A stretch of DNA of 64,000 nucleotides from Myxococcales bacterium 68-20 (GTDB lineage: Bacteria > Myxococcota_A > Polyangia > Polyangiales > Polyangiaceae): the NCBI GenBank assembly GCA_001899635.1, contig MKVQ01000027.1, positions 124,001 through 188,000 of the forward strand. Reading direction: 5' to 3'. Under the pieces are notes generated by a model. The model did not search any database, was not told the origin of the DNA, and saw nothing but the letters and a program-made list of their open reading frames with translations. This document shows positions 30,733 to 39,445 of the stretch, in pieces. The position numbers and the translations under genes were made by a program. Within the stretch, counting starts at the first letter, position 1; every line of letters begins with the position of its first letter.

Positions 30733-31497
30733 ATGTGGTCGACTGTCGGCACGAACCGTGGGGCGATGGGGTTCCTGGCCTGCCTGCTCCTCGTGGGCTG
30801 CGCGGAGCCGGGCGCCGAGGACGCCTCCGAGTCCGGGAGCGCCGTCATCGACGAGCAGCAAGACGGACCGCCGACGGAACTGCCGGAAGCGGTCCAGATC
30901 CTCGTCGACAACCGCGCGCAGGACTACTGCACCGGCGTGCTGGTTTCGCCGACACGCGTGCTCACCGCGGCGCACTGCATGGCGGGCACGACGTTCCTCG
31001 TCCGTGCACCACACGCGCCGCTGAAGACAAACGGGCGCCCGCAGGAGAGCAAGGCGCGGAAGGCCGGCTCGGTCACGAGCTCGCGGAACTACAACGAAGA
31101 GGTCTGGAAGGAAGACGCCGCGACGCTCGATCTCGAGACGCCGATCCAGCTCGAGACCTACGCGACCGTGCGCGACGTCGAAGAGCTCGGTGAGAAGACG
31201 CTGCGCGCCGTTGCCGTCGGGCGAAGCGCGGAGAACCGAACCGCGCCCCTCGTGAAGAGCAAGGAGCTCACGGTGAGGAGCGGCACACCGTTCGGGTACA
31301 CGACCGGCCTCGTGAGCCAGTACTACTCGTCCGGCGGAGACTCCGGTGGTCCGCTGTTCCTCGTCGACCCCGAGACGGGCAAGCCCACCCACGTCGTCAT
31401 CGGCATCGAGCGTCAGCCCGATCCTCCGAGCGAGTACTTCACGCGGCTCACTCCCGCCGTGAAGCGCCTCGTCGCGGCCCCGCGACGAGGCAACTGA
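30733..31497 (+). CDS. trypsin-like serine protease lipoprotein
   Basis: 254 residues from the ATG at 30733; an ATG at 30766 is also possible but would leave a signal peptide without a basic residue. The lipobox is LLLVGC. The chymotrypsin-fold triad is visible: His in VLTAAHCMAG, Asp in EDAATLDLETPI, Ser in SSGGDSGGPLFLVD. The mature part is about 235 residues, a single catalytic domain with no extra modules, and there is a short spacer that may serve as a propeptide. A surface-anchored digestive or processing protease is likely. Specificity cannot be read with confidence. Confidence 0.92.
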   Translation: MWSTVGTNRGAMGFLACLLLVGCAEPGAEDASESGSAVIDEQQDGPPTELPEAVQILVDNRAQDYCTGVLVSPTRVLTAAHCMAGTTFLVRAPHAPLKTNGRPQESKARKAGSVTSSRNYNEEVWKEDAATLDLETPIQLETYATVRDVEELGEKTLRAVAVGRSAENRTAPLVKSKELTVRSGTPFGYTTGLVSQYYSSGGDSGGPLFLVDPETGKPTHVVIGIERQPDPPSEYFTRLTPAVKRLVAAPRRGN

Positions 31498-31690
31498 TCT
31501 GCCCGGCCACACGCAATCCCACGTACCGCTCGCACCCCCGACGACTCGCCACCGTTCGTGGTGCGCTCACGCGGACCGCCGATCGTGAGCGGCTGCCCGC
31601 TGGAACCTTCCACGCGGCGCAGGTCGTCGGTCGAGAAGCGGTGACGGATCCGGATTGGCGCGAAGTCGCGCGCGCGATAGCCCATGGGGC

Positions 31691-32209
31691 ATGAGCGGCG
31701 AATCTCTCGGCTACTTGTTGCGGCAGCTCGAAACGGCCTGGATGCTCACGAGCTACCACCTCGACGGCCTGACGACCGACGAGTGCTTGTGGCGCCCGGC
31801 AGCGAAGGGCTTGCACGTGCATCGAGTGGCGGAAGGCTGGCGCGCCGACTGGCCCGATCGCGAGGGCTACGACATCGGGCCGCCGAGCATCGCATGGCTG
31901 ACGTGGCACATCGGGTTCTGGTGGTCGATGGTCCACGATCACTCGTTCGGCGCGGCGACCCTCTCCCGCGAAGACGCGGTCTGGCCCGGAACGGCGGACG
32001 CCGTGCGCGCGTGGCTCGGCCGCCTCCACGGAGACTGGCGCGCGGCGCTCGAGAAGCTCACCGACGAGGACCTGCGATCGGCGGAGCGAACGCGATGGCC
32101 GCTCCCGCCAGATCGCCCGTTCGGAGACGTCATCGCGTGGGCAAACATCGAGCTGATGAAGAACGCCTCGGAGATCGGCTACGCGCGCTTCCTCCACGGC
32201 AGCCGCTGA
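31691..32209 (+). CDS. DinB-family protein
   Basis: 172 residues from the ATG giving MSGESLGYLLRQLE. The four-helix DinB pattern is present: an N-terminal helix with ETAWMLTSYHLDGLTTDECL, the mid-protein IAWLTWHIGFWWSMVHDHSF with the metal-type His, and a C-terminal IELMKNASEIGYARFLHG. In DinB and YfiT proteins three His usually hold a divalent metal; the last His position here is Asn (LMKNASEIG), so the metal site may be incomplete. Some relatives act in thiol-dependent chemistry. The gene stands alone and converges on the Usp gene. Confidence 0.85.
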   Translation: MSGESLGYLLRQLETAWMLTSYHLDGLTTDECLWRPAAKGLHVHRVAEGWRADWPDREGYDIGPPSIAWLTWHIGFWWSMVHDHSFGAATLSREDAVWPGTADAVRAWLGRLHGDWRAALEKLTDEDLRSAERTRWPLPPDRPFGDVIAWANIELMKNASEIGYARFLHGSR

Positions 32210-32233
32210 GCTCCGTGCGGTCGGGGCGAGAGT

Positions 32234-33082
32234 TCAACGCGCTTGCGGGACGACCATGACATCGCCGGGAACGTCGGCGAGCAACTGTTGCGCGATGCTC
32301 CCGAGGAGCAGCTCCGCGACCCTCCCACGCCCGCGCGTTCCGGCGACGACGAGATCGACCCGACCGGTCTGCATCAGCTCGGAGAGAAGAGCTACCGGCG
32401 TGCCGTATTCGCAGAGGAGCGGGACGCGCTGCACGGCCGGCACGGGCGTATCGGCGAGAAACGCCTGGCCGTCGAGACGCGCTTGGTGCTCGGCGCTGCT
32501 GCGGGCCGACATCTTGTCGTCGACGAAGCCTTCGCAGAGCACCTGATAGGCGTGGAACACGCTCAGCCTCGCTGTCGGGTACATCGCCAGCGCGGTCACG
32601 AGCGCTTTGCGAGAGCCTTCGGAGAAATCGCTGGCGACCATCACGTCGCGGTAGGGCCGCCGCGCGCGCGCCTTCACGACGAGCACCGGCACCTTCGAAC
32701 GGCGCACGACGCTCTCGACGGTCGTGCCGAGCAGCACGCGCCCGAGCGTCTCGTCGCGCGCGACGCCGGTCACGATCAGCTCGCACCCGAGCCGTGCAGC
32801 GGTATCGAGAACCAGGGGCGCGGGCTCACCGCGCTCGACGATCACCTCGACGTCGACCATGCCCGGCTCGCTCAGGTCTGCGTAGATCCGCTGCCAGACG
32901 ATCTCTTTCGGTTCGAGCGGACGCCGCCAGGACGGAGCGTCGATCACCGGCGGCGGCGCCTCGAGAGCGTGGCACACGACCAGTCGAGCTTTCCACTCAC
33001 GAGCGAGCTCGGCGGCGCGATCGAGTGCTCGATCACACCGACAGCTGAGATCGGTGGCGAAGAGGATCTTCTCGGGAGGCAT
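32234..33082 (-). CDS. tandem universal stress protein
   Basis: 282 residues from the ATG giving MPPEKILFATDLS; further upstream the frame reads as Arg-rich non-coding sequence. Two Usp domains are joined: the first from ILFATDLSCRCDRALDRAAE to VPVLVVKAR, the second from DVMVASDFSEGSRKALVTAL to GDVMVVPQAR. The ATP-binding loop GTRGRGRVAELLLGS is intact in the second domain, whereas the first has VARDETLGRVLLGT, a weaker match. Tandem Usps bind ATP and help survival under stress; their exact task is usually unknown. The 289 bp upstream contains no gene and probably the promoter. Confidence 0.93.
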   Translation of the reverse strand: MPPEKILFATDLSCRCDRALDRAAELAREWKARLVVCHALEAPPPVIDAPSWRRPLEPKEIVWQRIYADLSEPGMVDVEVIVERGEPAPLVLDTAARLGCELIVTGVARDETLGRVLLGTTVESVVRRSKVPVLVVKARARRPYRDVMVASDFSEGSRKALVTALAMYPTARLSVFHAYQVLCEGFVDDKMSARSSAEHQARLDGQAFLADTPVPAVQRVPLLCEYGTPVALLSELMQTGRVDLVVAGTRGRGRVAELLLGSIAQQLLADVPGDVMVVPQAR

Positions 33083-33371
33083 CCCTGCGCAGAGTGCATC
33101 TCGCGGGCCGGCGGATCTCGAAAAAGCCCCAGCGTGCCGTGCGCGACGCGCGGCCCTCCGTGCGCGCCCGTCGGACGTCCTCGGCGGGGGAAAATCCACC
33201 GGCGTCTCCGTCGAGCTGCTCACGTAGGAGCGGGCGCGGCGCTTCGCTCGACCTCGTGCTTCGGCTCATCGCGAGGCGGCGGCGTGCAAGACCATCCGTC
33301 ACGCGGCTCAGGGCTCCGCAGCGGGGGCGGACTCCGCGGGCCTCAGCGAGCTGCACACGTCTCGTGAGCGC

Positions 33372-34445
33372 TCACGAGAACGAGAGGGCATGCAGCGACT
33401 GACCGCTCGCCACGAAGAGGACACCACGCGCGTCGAGGATCGGCGGCGTGACGAACACGGTCCCCGGAGCCGAGAAGAGCTCGGTCACCCGAACGCGGGA
33501 ATCGATCGCGAGGATCTTCCCGCCGTCGGCGACGAGCACGTGATCGTCGGAGGTGATGCTGATCCCGCCCGTCGGAGCACCGCGACGCTCCCAGACACGT
33601 CTTCCGTCGAGGCCGCGCGCAAGGAGGCCCGTGTCCACGACGAAGACGCGCAGCTTGTTGCCGAGGACTGGCGGTCCGAGCGCACGTCGACCACCGCCGA
33701 TGATGCGCTGGCGACCGATCCCGCCTCCGCTGGCGAGCGGCACCGTCCACAAGACGAGGTCCTCGGATTGCCGAACGACGACGCACGCCGTTCCGGCACC
33801 GTCCATCGCGACGTCGATCGCATCGAAGCTCCCCTCGATCGCGCGCTCGCCGACATGCACACCGCCGCCGTTCACCATGACGACGAGCCCCTTGTGCAAG
33901 GCGGTCTTGGCGTCGGCCGGGAGATCCGCCGAGCGCGTCTCGTCGGGAACGACGACGCCACTGGCGCGATCGAGTCGGACGGTCGCGTCGGTCTTGCCAG
34001 CGTCGAGGCGACGACCGTCCGTGTCGAAGAGCGCCCACCCGTCGGCGCCGGTGACCGCGACGCGATTGCCCGCCGCGAGGACGAACGAAGCACGGAGGGG
34101 CGGACAGACGCCCGCGCATGGCTCTCGTCTCGGCGGACCGAGCGGCATGCGCCACTCCTCCTTCGCGCCGCCCTTCGGTAACGGGACGTCGAGCCGCGAG
34201 CTCCGCTCGTCGCGGACGTACGCCACCGGAACATCACCCGGGCCCGACGTCGCCACGAACGGCTCCGGCTTCGTCTCCTCGTTCGCCGGTACGACCGTCA
34301 CGCTCGACGGACGTTCTGGTTCGCCGGAGTCCGCAAGGCGCCGCTCCCTCACGCGAGGGCTGTTCGCCGACGAGGCGCCGCCACACCCCGCGAACGCACC
34401 CGCGCCGGCGAGCAAGAGGAGAGCGACGATCGCGCGGCGATCCAC
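33372..34445 (-). CDS. PQQ-like beta-propeller lipoprotein
   Basis: 357 residues with the lipobox AFAGC. After a spacer of about 50 residues the protein consists of repeated short beta blades: VLAAGNRVAVTGADGWALFD, GLLARGLDGRRVWERRG, ISITSDDHVLVADGGKILAI and VTPPILDARGVLFVASGQSL. These resemble PQQ-type propellers such as BamB. BamB itself acts in outer-membrane protein assembly, but this gene has no bam neighbours and the blade motifs are loose. A secreted binding scaffold is the safest reading. Confidence 0.82.
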   Translation of the reverse strand: MDRRAIVALLLLAGAGAFAGCGGASSANSPRVRERRLADSGEPERPSSVTVVPANEETKPEPFVATSGPGDVPVAYVRDERSSRLDVPLPKGGAKEEWRMPLGPPRREPCAGVCPPLRASFVLAAGNRVAVTGADGWALFDTDGRRLDAGKTDATVRLDRASGVVVPDETRSADLPADAKTALHKGLVVMVNGGGVHVGERAIEGSFDAIDVAMDGAGTACVVVRQSEDLVLWTVPLASGGGIGRQRIIGGGRRALGPPVLGNKLRVFVVDTGLLARGLDGRRVWERRGAPTGGISITSDDHVLVADGGKILAIDSRVRVTELFSAPGTVFVTPPILDARGVLFVASGQSLHALSFS

Positions 34446-34635
34446 GGGCCCACGTTACCAGCAGGAAGTCGACCGCCGTACGCGGAGAGAACGGTCGAGC
34501 TCGGCCCCGTCGCGATGCAGCGATGCATCGTTGCGGCGATGAGGCCGAGCCACGCAGGCCGCTCGACGCGATCCGGCGATCCGCTATGGTGCGCCGAGAC
34601 ACGATTCGTCTCGCGCGCATCGTACCGACGTTTTC

Positions 34636-35706
34636 ATGCCGTCCATCTTCGATCCGCTCGTCTTCCGCACAGGCCTGTCGGCGCGCAACCAGGTCGTCCT
34701 CGCGCCGCTCACCAACAAGCAGAGCCACGACGACGGCTCGCTCTCCGACGACGAGCTGCGCTGGCTCGTCGCGCGCGCGGCTGGCGGGTTCGGCGTCGTC
34801 ATGACGTGCGCGGCGCATGTCGCGAAGGACGGGCAAGGCTGGCCGGGAGAGCTCGGGATCTTCGACGATGCGCTCCTGCCGGGGCTCGAGCGTCTCGCGA
34901 GCGCGCTCCGCAAGCACGCGGCAGTGTCGATCGTGCAGATCTTCCACGGCGGCATGCGCGCGGATGCGAGCGCGAGCGGCGTCCGTCCGTGGAGCGCGAG
35001 CGAGATCGACGGAGCGAGGGCAGCGACGGAGGCCGACCTCGAGCGCGTCATCGAACAGTTCGGACGAGCCGCCGCGCGCGCTCGGCGAGCGGGCTTCGAT
35101 GGCGTCGAGATCCACGGCGCGCACGGCTACCTCCTGACGCAGTTCCTCAGCGCGACGCAGAACCGGCGCACGGACGGATGGGGCGGCTCGCTCGAGGGCC
35201 GCGCGCGTCTGATCCGCGAGACGATGCGACGCGTGCGGGCGGAGACCGGCCCGGGCTTCGCGGTGGGCGTTCGGCTCTCGCCCGAAGACTTCGGCAACGC
35301 GCGTGGACTCGATCTCGACGAGAGCCTCCAGACGGCGCGCTGGCTCGCAGAGGACGGCGCGGACTTCATCCACGTCTCGCTCTGGGACGCGCATCGCAAC
35401 ACGACGAAGCGTCCGAACGATCACGCCCTGCCGCTCTTCCGTGAGGCGCTGCCTTCCGACGTGAAGGTGCTGGTCGCGGGGAAGATCTGGACGCGCGCCG
35501 AGGCGGAGGGCCAGCTCGACAAGGGCGCCGACGCCGTCGCGCTCGGGCGCTCGGCGATCCTGAATCCGGATTGGCCGCTGCGCGCGCGGACGGACGGCTG
35601 GGAGCCGAAGCGTCCTCCTGCGTCCGTCGAGGAGCTGCACGAGCGCGCGCTGTCGCCACGATTTGCAGAATACATGCGTCAGTGGAAGGGCTTCGTCGCC
35701 CCATGA
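34636..35706 (+). CDS. old-yellow-enzyme family NADH:flavin oxidoreductase
   Basis: 356 residues forming one FMN-binding TIM barrel. Motifs are NQVVLAPLTNKQSHDDGSL at the start, IVQIFHGGMRAD, the active-site pair in GVEIHGAHGYLLTQFLS, NRRTDGWGGSLEGRARL, and the FMN phosphate loop VLVAGKIWTRAEAE with GADAVALGRSAIL. These enzymes reduce activated C=C bonds with NAD(P)H. The Fe-S and FAD/NAD domains of the long 2,4-dienoyl-CoA reductase type are absent. The physiological substrate is unknown. It is divergent from the propeller lipoprotein gene over 190 bp. Confidence 0.95.
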   Translation: MPSIFDPLVFRTGLSARNQVVLAPLTNKQSHDDGSLSDDELRWLVARAAGGFGVVMTCAAHVAKDGQGWPGELGIFDDALLPGLERLASALRKHAAVSIVQIFHGGMRADASASGVRPWSASEIDGARAATEADLERVIEQFGRAAARARRAGFDGVEIHGAHGYLLTQFLSATQNRRTDGWGGSLEGRARLIRETMRRVRAETGPGFAVGVRLSPEDFGNARGLDLDESLQTARWLAEDGADFIHVSLWDAHRNTTKRPNDHALPLFREALPSDVKVLVAGKIWTRAEAEGQLDKGADAVALGRSAILNPDWPLRARTDGWEPKRPPASVEELHERALSPRFAEYMRQWKGFVAP

Positions 35707-35777
35707 CGCGCGCGATCGACCTTTCCGGGGATCGGATCCGCTCGCTCATCCGACCTCGGACGGCCTAGAATCGGCGC

Positions 35778-36329
35778 GTGGGCATGTTCGACCACCTCGC
35801 ACGATGCAGCGACATGAAGACCGAGGACGCCGATGCCGCGTGTGCATCGCGCGAAGCCTTCACCTCATTGCTCCAGCGGCTCGCGCAGGTCTCTGCACCG
35901 AACACGGGAGCTGCCTCGCTCCTCGTGGCGCTCTCACGATTGGCCCGCAGGCCGAGCGAATGGGTGGACGGCGACCTCGCCATCGAGCTCCTCGACGGCG
36001 ACGACTGCACGGTGGTCGACGTGATGACCGACCTCGGTGCCGGAATGCGGGAGCGACTCCTTCAGCCGGTCCGCCTCCGTATCCCCCTCTCCGAGCTCAC
36101 GGACGCGCTGGATGCGGACGCGAGCCACCTCGCCGGCGCGCTCCGGGTGAGCCGCCGCTCCTGGAAGCGCGTCACCTTGGACGCAACCGCGCCGGTACGC
36201 CGGTCTTCGCGGCCTCCGCGCATCTCGGACACCTCGCTCGTCGCCGTCCGCACGCCGTTGCCGAAGCCCACTCCTAAACGCCCATCGGTCACCGACGAGG
36301 CGAGCATCGACGCCGGCTGGGACGAATGA
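35778..36329 (+). CDS. hypothetical protein co-translated with a 2OG oxygenase
   Basis: 183 residues from GTG. No known family is recognised. The first 120 residues are mixed helix and strand, with FTSLLQRLAQVSAPNTGAAS and AIELLDGDDCTVVDVMTDLG, and the tail is basic and disordered (RRSSRPPRISDTS, PLPKPTPKRPS). There is no signal peptide, so it is cytosolic. Its stop overlaps the start of the 2OG oxygenase gene as ATGA, which implies coupled translation and possibly a shared task. Confidence 0.7.
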   Translation: MGMFDHLARCSDMKTEDADAACASREAFTSLLQRLAQVSAPNTGAASLLVALSRLARRPSEWVDGDLAIELLDGDDCTVVDVMTDLGAGMRERLLQPVRLRIPLSELTDALDADASHLAGALRVSRRSWKRVTLDATAPVRRSSRPPRISDTSLVAVRTPLPKPTPKRPSVTDEASIDAGWDE

Positions 36330-37072
36330 GCGCCATCGTCGACGCGAGCTCGGACGCGGGCACGGGCCCGTTCTTCTTCGATCGAACTGCACTGCGCATG
36401 CAAGCGCGTGCGCGCCGAGAGGACTACCTGCGCGCGGAGCCGTTCCCGCATGCAGTCTTCGACGGTTTCCTCGGCGAGCCGACGTCTCGCGCGCTCGCCG
36501 AGCGCTTCCCCGGGCCGTCGCATCCGGGCTGGATGCGGCGCGACTACCGCGAACAATCAGCGCGTCTGGGGCAGCTCCAGCGCACGGGATTCGACGGGGT
36601 CGATCCGATGATCCGTCAGCTTCTCGCCGAGCTCACGGGGATGGCGTTCCTGGACTTCCTCTCCGAGCTCACGAACATCGAGGGGCTCATCCCCGATCCC
36701 CATTTCCGCGGAGCCGGGCCCTCGCTGACGCTGCCCGGCGGACACCTCGCGCTCCACGCGGACTTCAACCGGGACAGGACGCGGCATCTCGCACGCAAGC
36801 TCACGGTCATCTACTACCTCCCGCGCAACTGGGAGCCTGCGTGGGGCGGTGCTCTCGAGCTCTGGGACGCGGGGCGAACACGCTGCGATGCGAGCTATCT
36901 CCCGCTCCGCGATCGGCTCCTCGTGATGGCGCACGGCGATACGCATTGGCACGGGCACCCCGCCCCCCTCGCCTGTCCCGAAGGCGCGTTTCGTGCGTCG
37001 GTGTCGGCGTACTACTTCGTCGCCGCGCCTTCGGCCGACGACGACGACGCCCATGGAGCGATCTGGGCGTAG
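36326..37072 (+). CDS. 2-oxoglutarate/Fe(II)-dependent oxygenase (prolyl-hydroxylase-like)
   Basis: 248 residues. The iron-binding HxD is in GGHLALHADFNRDR, followed by KLTVIYYLPRNWEPAWGGALELWD. The distal His lies in HGDTHWHGHPAPL, and the 2OG-binding Arg is likely in GAFRASVSAYYFV. This arrangement matches the 2OG-Fe(II) oxygenase superfamily 3/prolyl 4-hydroxylase-type proteins found near sugar or peptide-modifying genes. The substrate is unknown. The start overlaps the stop of the upstream hypothetical gene. Confidence 0.9.
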   Translation: MSAIVDASSDAGTGPFFFDRTALRMQARARREDYLRAEPFPHAVFDGFLGEPTSRALAERFPGPSHPGWMRRDYREQSARLGQLQRTGFDGVDPMIRQLLAELTGMAFLDFLSELTNIEGLIPDPHFRGAGPSLTLPGGHLALHADFNRDRTRHLARKLTVIYYLPRNWEPAWGGALELWDAGRTRCDASYLPLRDRLLVMAHGDTHWHGHPAPLACPEGAFRASVSAYYFVAAPSADDDDAHGAIWA

Positions 37073-37166
37073 CGGCAGCCGCCGCGCCCGACGCGGAGAC
37101 AGGTGACGCCGCCACGTCGTCGCTCGTCGACGAGAGAGCGTCCCTCGCGAGCGCTCTCGAAGCGGA

Positions 37167-38777
37167 TCAGAGGCCGCGCATCTCCCACGTGCCGCCGCCG
37201 CTGTCCGCGGCGAAGTAACCCCACGTGCCGGTGAGGTTGCGCTCCGAGACGCTCGCGCGGCGGAGCGAGGCGCGACCCGAGCCCGGCGGAAGGAGCGTGC
37301 CCCAGGTGCACGAGAGCTGAAGACCGCTCTGGTCCTTCACGCAATCGACGCGACCATGCACGCCGTTGTCCTGGAACGTGCACGCGAGCATCGACCCGTT
37401 CTCCGTGCAGCTCATCGGCCCGCGGCTGCTCGAGTAGGTCCCCGAGAGAGAAGCCGCGCCGGACGGTGACGGTGACGGTGACGGTGACGGTGACGGTGAC
37501 GGTGAGGGCGACGGCGCGGGCGGCGCGTTCGCAGGGATGAGGTCCCATTGCCCGCGGCTGTTCGACGAGAAGAAGTCGCCGTAGGTCCCTGCGAGCACGC
37601 CACTCGCCTGACGCTGGAACACCGCGCGCCCCTGACCACCGCCGGTCCAGCCGCAGTCGAGCTGCGCGCCGTTGGCGCCGCAGAACATCGCACCGCCGGG
37701 GTACTGGCAGCTCACCGTGCTCCCGTTCTGCGTGCAGCTCACGTCTCCGCGGCTCGAGCGATAGCTGCCGGCGAATCCGCTGGCCACGGGCTGCGGAGAC
37801 GGCGCGGGACCAGGTGCAGGCGCGGGACCGGGTGCAGGCGCCGGACCAGGCGACGGCGTCGCACCGCCGGCTCCGTAGAGCTCTTCGAGCGCCGCGCGAT
37901 CGCCGGTGGACAGCCCTTCGCGCTGGCCGATCGATGCTCCGGGGATCTTCGGAATGATGGTCGCTTTGCCCGTGCGGCTGAACGCACGGGACGAGTAGTG
38001 CATGATGCTCCCGAAGTCGTACGCACCGATGTCCTGGCCGCGGCCATCACGCTTGTCGAACTGACTCCGATACGACGGGCTGATCTCGTCCCATGCGATG
38101 GTGATGAACCCATCGCGATCGCCTCGCGACTGCTCGTGATAGAAGCCCGCCGCGTGCAGCACCTCGTGCACGATGCTGCCCTGCCCGCAGTCGGCGACCT
38201 CGATCTCCTGCGCACCGCCGATTCGACCTAGGTACGAGCTGCAGCCGCTGCCTTCTCCACTGTCACGGAAGACGACGTAGTCGCGGTCCGAGGCGGTGCG
38301 CGGTCGGAGCTTCAACGGTGTCGTGTTCATGTGCTGGACCGCCCAGTTGATGAAGCCGATCGTCGCGGGCTTCACCGAGGCGTCCACGGCGTAGGGGATC
38401 ATCGAGCCCGGCCAGAAGTGCTCGCGGTTCGCGAGGGCGACCGCAGACCTGACGTTGGTCGCGCCACCGCGCGGGAGCGCAAAACGAAGCGGGACTTCGT
38501 TCGCCGGCCCGAGGAGGATGTCGCCCTCCATGATCGCCATCCCGTTCACGACGTCGTAGCTCACGAGCTGCTGTGTCGTGCTCCCGGGAAGAAACAGAGG
38601 CGCACGCAGGTGCTGCCGCGGAGCCGCCGGGCGATGGCTCTCCATCGCGACAGGCATGGGAGCTGGGTGGCTACCGGCAGGCGCGCCGGTTTGCTGCGAG
38701 AAGTAGCAGCCGCCAAGGAGCATGCACGGTGCGAGCAGGCCGAAGCGCGCGCGCGCGGAACGTCGAAGAGCCTCCAT
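37167..38777 (-). CDS. astacin-family metalloprotease lipoprotein with two C-terminal repeats
   Basis: 536 residues with the lipobox LLGGC. The astacin zinc site is HEVLHAAGFYHEQSR near residues 204-216, and the Met-turn is SIMHYSS near 257, so the M12A catalytic domain is complete. A Pro/Ala/Gly linker leads to a domain of about 80 residues (SSRGDVSCTQNGSTVSCQY ... GTYGDFFSSNSRGQW). A (PS)n linker then leads to a second copy (SSRGPMSCTENGSMLACTF ... GTWGYFAADSGGGTW). The repeated Cys-rich domain probably binds polymers or cell walls. The anchoring suggests a surface protease used in predation or matrix turnover. Confidence 0.94.
   Translation of the reverse strand: MEALRRSARARFGLLAPCMLLGGCYFSQQTGAPAGSHPAPMPVAMESHRPAAPRQHLRAPLFLPGSTTQQLVSYDVVNGMAIMEGDILLGPANEVPLRFALPRGGATNVRSAVALANREHFWPGSMIPYAVDASVKPATIGFINWAVQHMNTTPLKLRPRTASDRDYVVFRDSGEGSGCSSYLGRIGGAQEIEVADCGQGSIVHEVLHAAGFYHEQSRGDRDGFITIAWDEISPSYRSQFDKRDGRGQDIGAYDFGSIMHYSSRAFSRTGKATIIPKIPGASIGQREGLSTGDRAALEELYGAGGATPSPGPAPAPGPAPAPGPAPSPQPVASGFAGSYRSSRGDVSCTQNGSTVSCQYPGGAMFCGANGAQLDCGWTGGGQGRAVFQRQASGVLAGTYGDFFSSNSRGQWDLIPANAPPAPSPSPSPSPSPSPSPSPSGAASLSGTYSSSRGPMSCTENGSMLACTFQDNGVHGRVDCVKDQSGLQLSCTWGTLLPPGSGRASLRRASVSERNLTGTWGYFAADSGGGTWEMRGL
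37462..37503. repeat. hexanucleotide repeat coding the Pro-Ser linker
   Basis: Seven perfect copies of GACGGT in a row encode the (Pro-Ser)n linker between the two C-terminal domains of the astacin. Near-copies continue to about 37515. Slippage by whole units would lengthen or shorten the linker without breaking the frame. Confidence 0.93.
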
Positions 38778-38890
38778 CGAAGCAAACTATGGCATGGCAC
38801 GCGCGCCCGAGCGTTTGCTTTCGACGCGCGCTGCGAAACGCGACGCATCGCGAAGCACGCATCGAGCTGCATGTGAGGTAGCCTCGGTGC

Positions 38891-39358
38891 ATGCGACGAG
38901 CGACGGTTCATGTGCTCACGACGTTCCTGCTCTTCTCCGGCTCAGCTCTCTCCGGCGGATGCGAGCCGAGCACGCCCCCCGCGGCGCCCACGGCGGCGAG
39001 CTCCGAACGGCCGAGCTCGTCCGACGAGACGACGGCACACGACGCCACCACGGCATCACCGGCCGACGGAGCCGACGCTGGGCAGAGCACCCGGACCTTC
39101 TTCGTTCGCGAGACCTTTGCAGCCTGCGATGGCGAGGGCCCGATGAAATGCATGCAGGTCCGCGAGTCGGAGAAGGGCGAGTGGGAGCTCTTCTACGGTC
39201 GCATCGAAGGCTTCACGTACGAGGAGGGCAACAAGTACCAGCTCCGCGTCGAGGTCCGTGAGAATCCGAACCCGCCTGCCGGCGGCTCGTCCCTGCGCTA
39301 TCGCCTCGTCGAGATCCTCTCGAAGGAGAAGGTCGCGTCGGCCACGAAGGGCCCATGA
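38891..39358 (+). CDS. DUF4377-domain lipoprotein
   Basis: 155 residues with the lipobox LSGGC and a Ser/Thr/Ala-rich spacer of about 45 residues. The C-domain has the hallmark of DUF4377: GEGPMKCMQVRESEKGEWEL, then FYGRIEGFTYEEGNKYQLRV and a final LRYRLVEILSKEKVA. DUF4377 domains often accompany META-domain or heat-stress proteins, and their function is unknown. A 113-bp region separates it from the divergent astacin gene, so the two may share control. Confidence 0.88.
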   Translation: MRRATVHVLTTFLLFSGSALSGGCEPSTPPAAPTAASSERPSSSDETTAHDATTASPADGADAGQSTRTFFVRETFAACDGEGPMKCMQVRESEKGEWELFYGRIEGFTYEEGNKYQLRVEVRENPNPPAGGSSLRYRLVEILSKEKVASATKGP

Positions 39359-39445
39359 TCCTCACGCGCGCCGGACGCGAGACGACGCCACGCGCTCGAC
39401 GAGAGCGACTCCACCCGCTGGCCGGCTGCTAGCATCGAGCACTGG

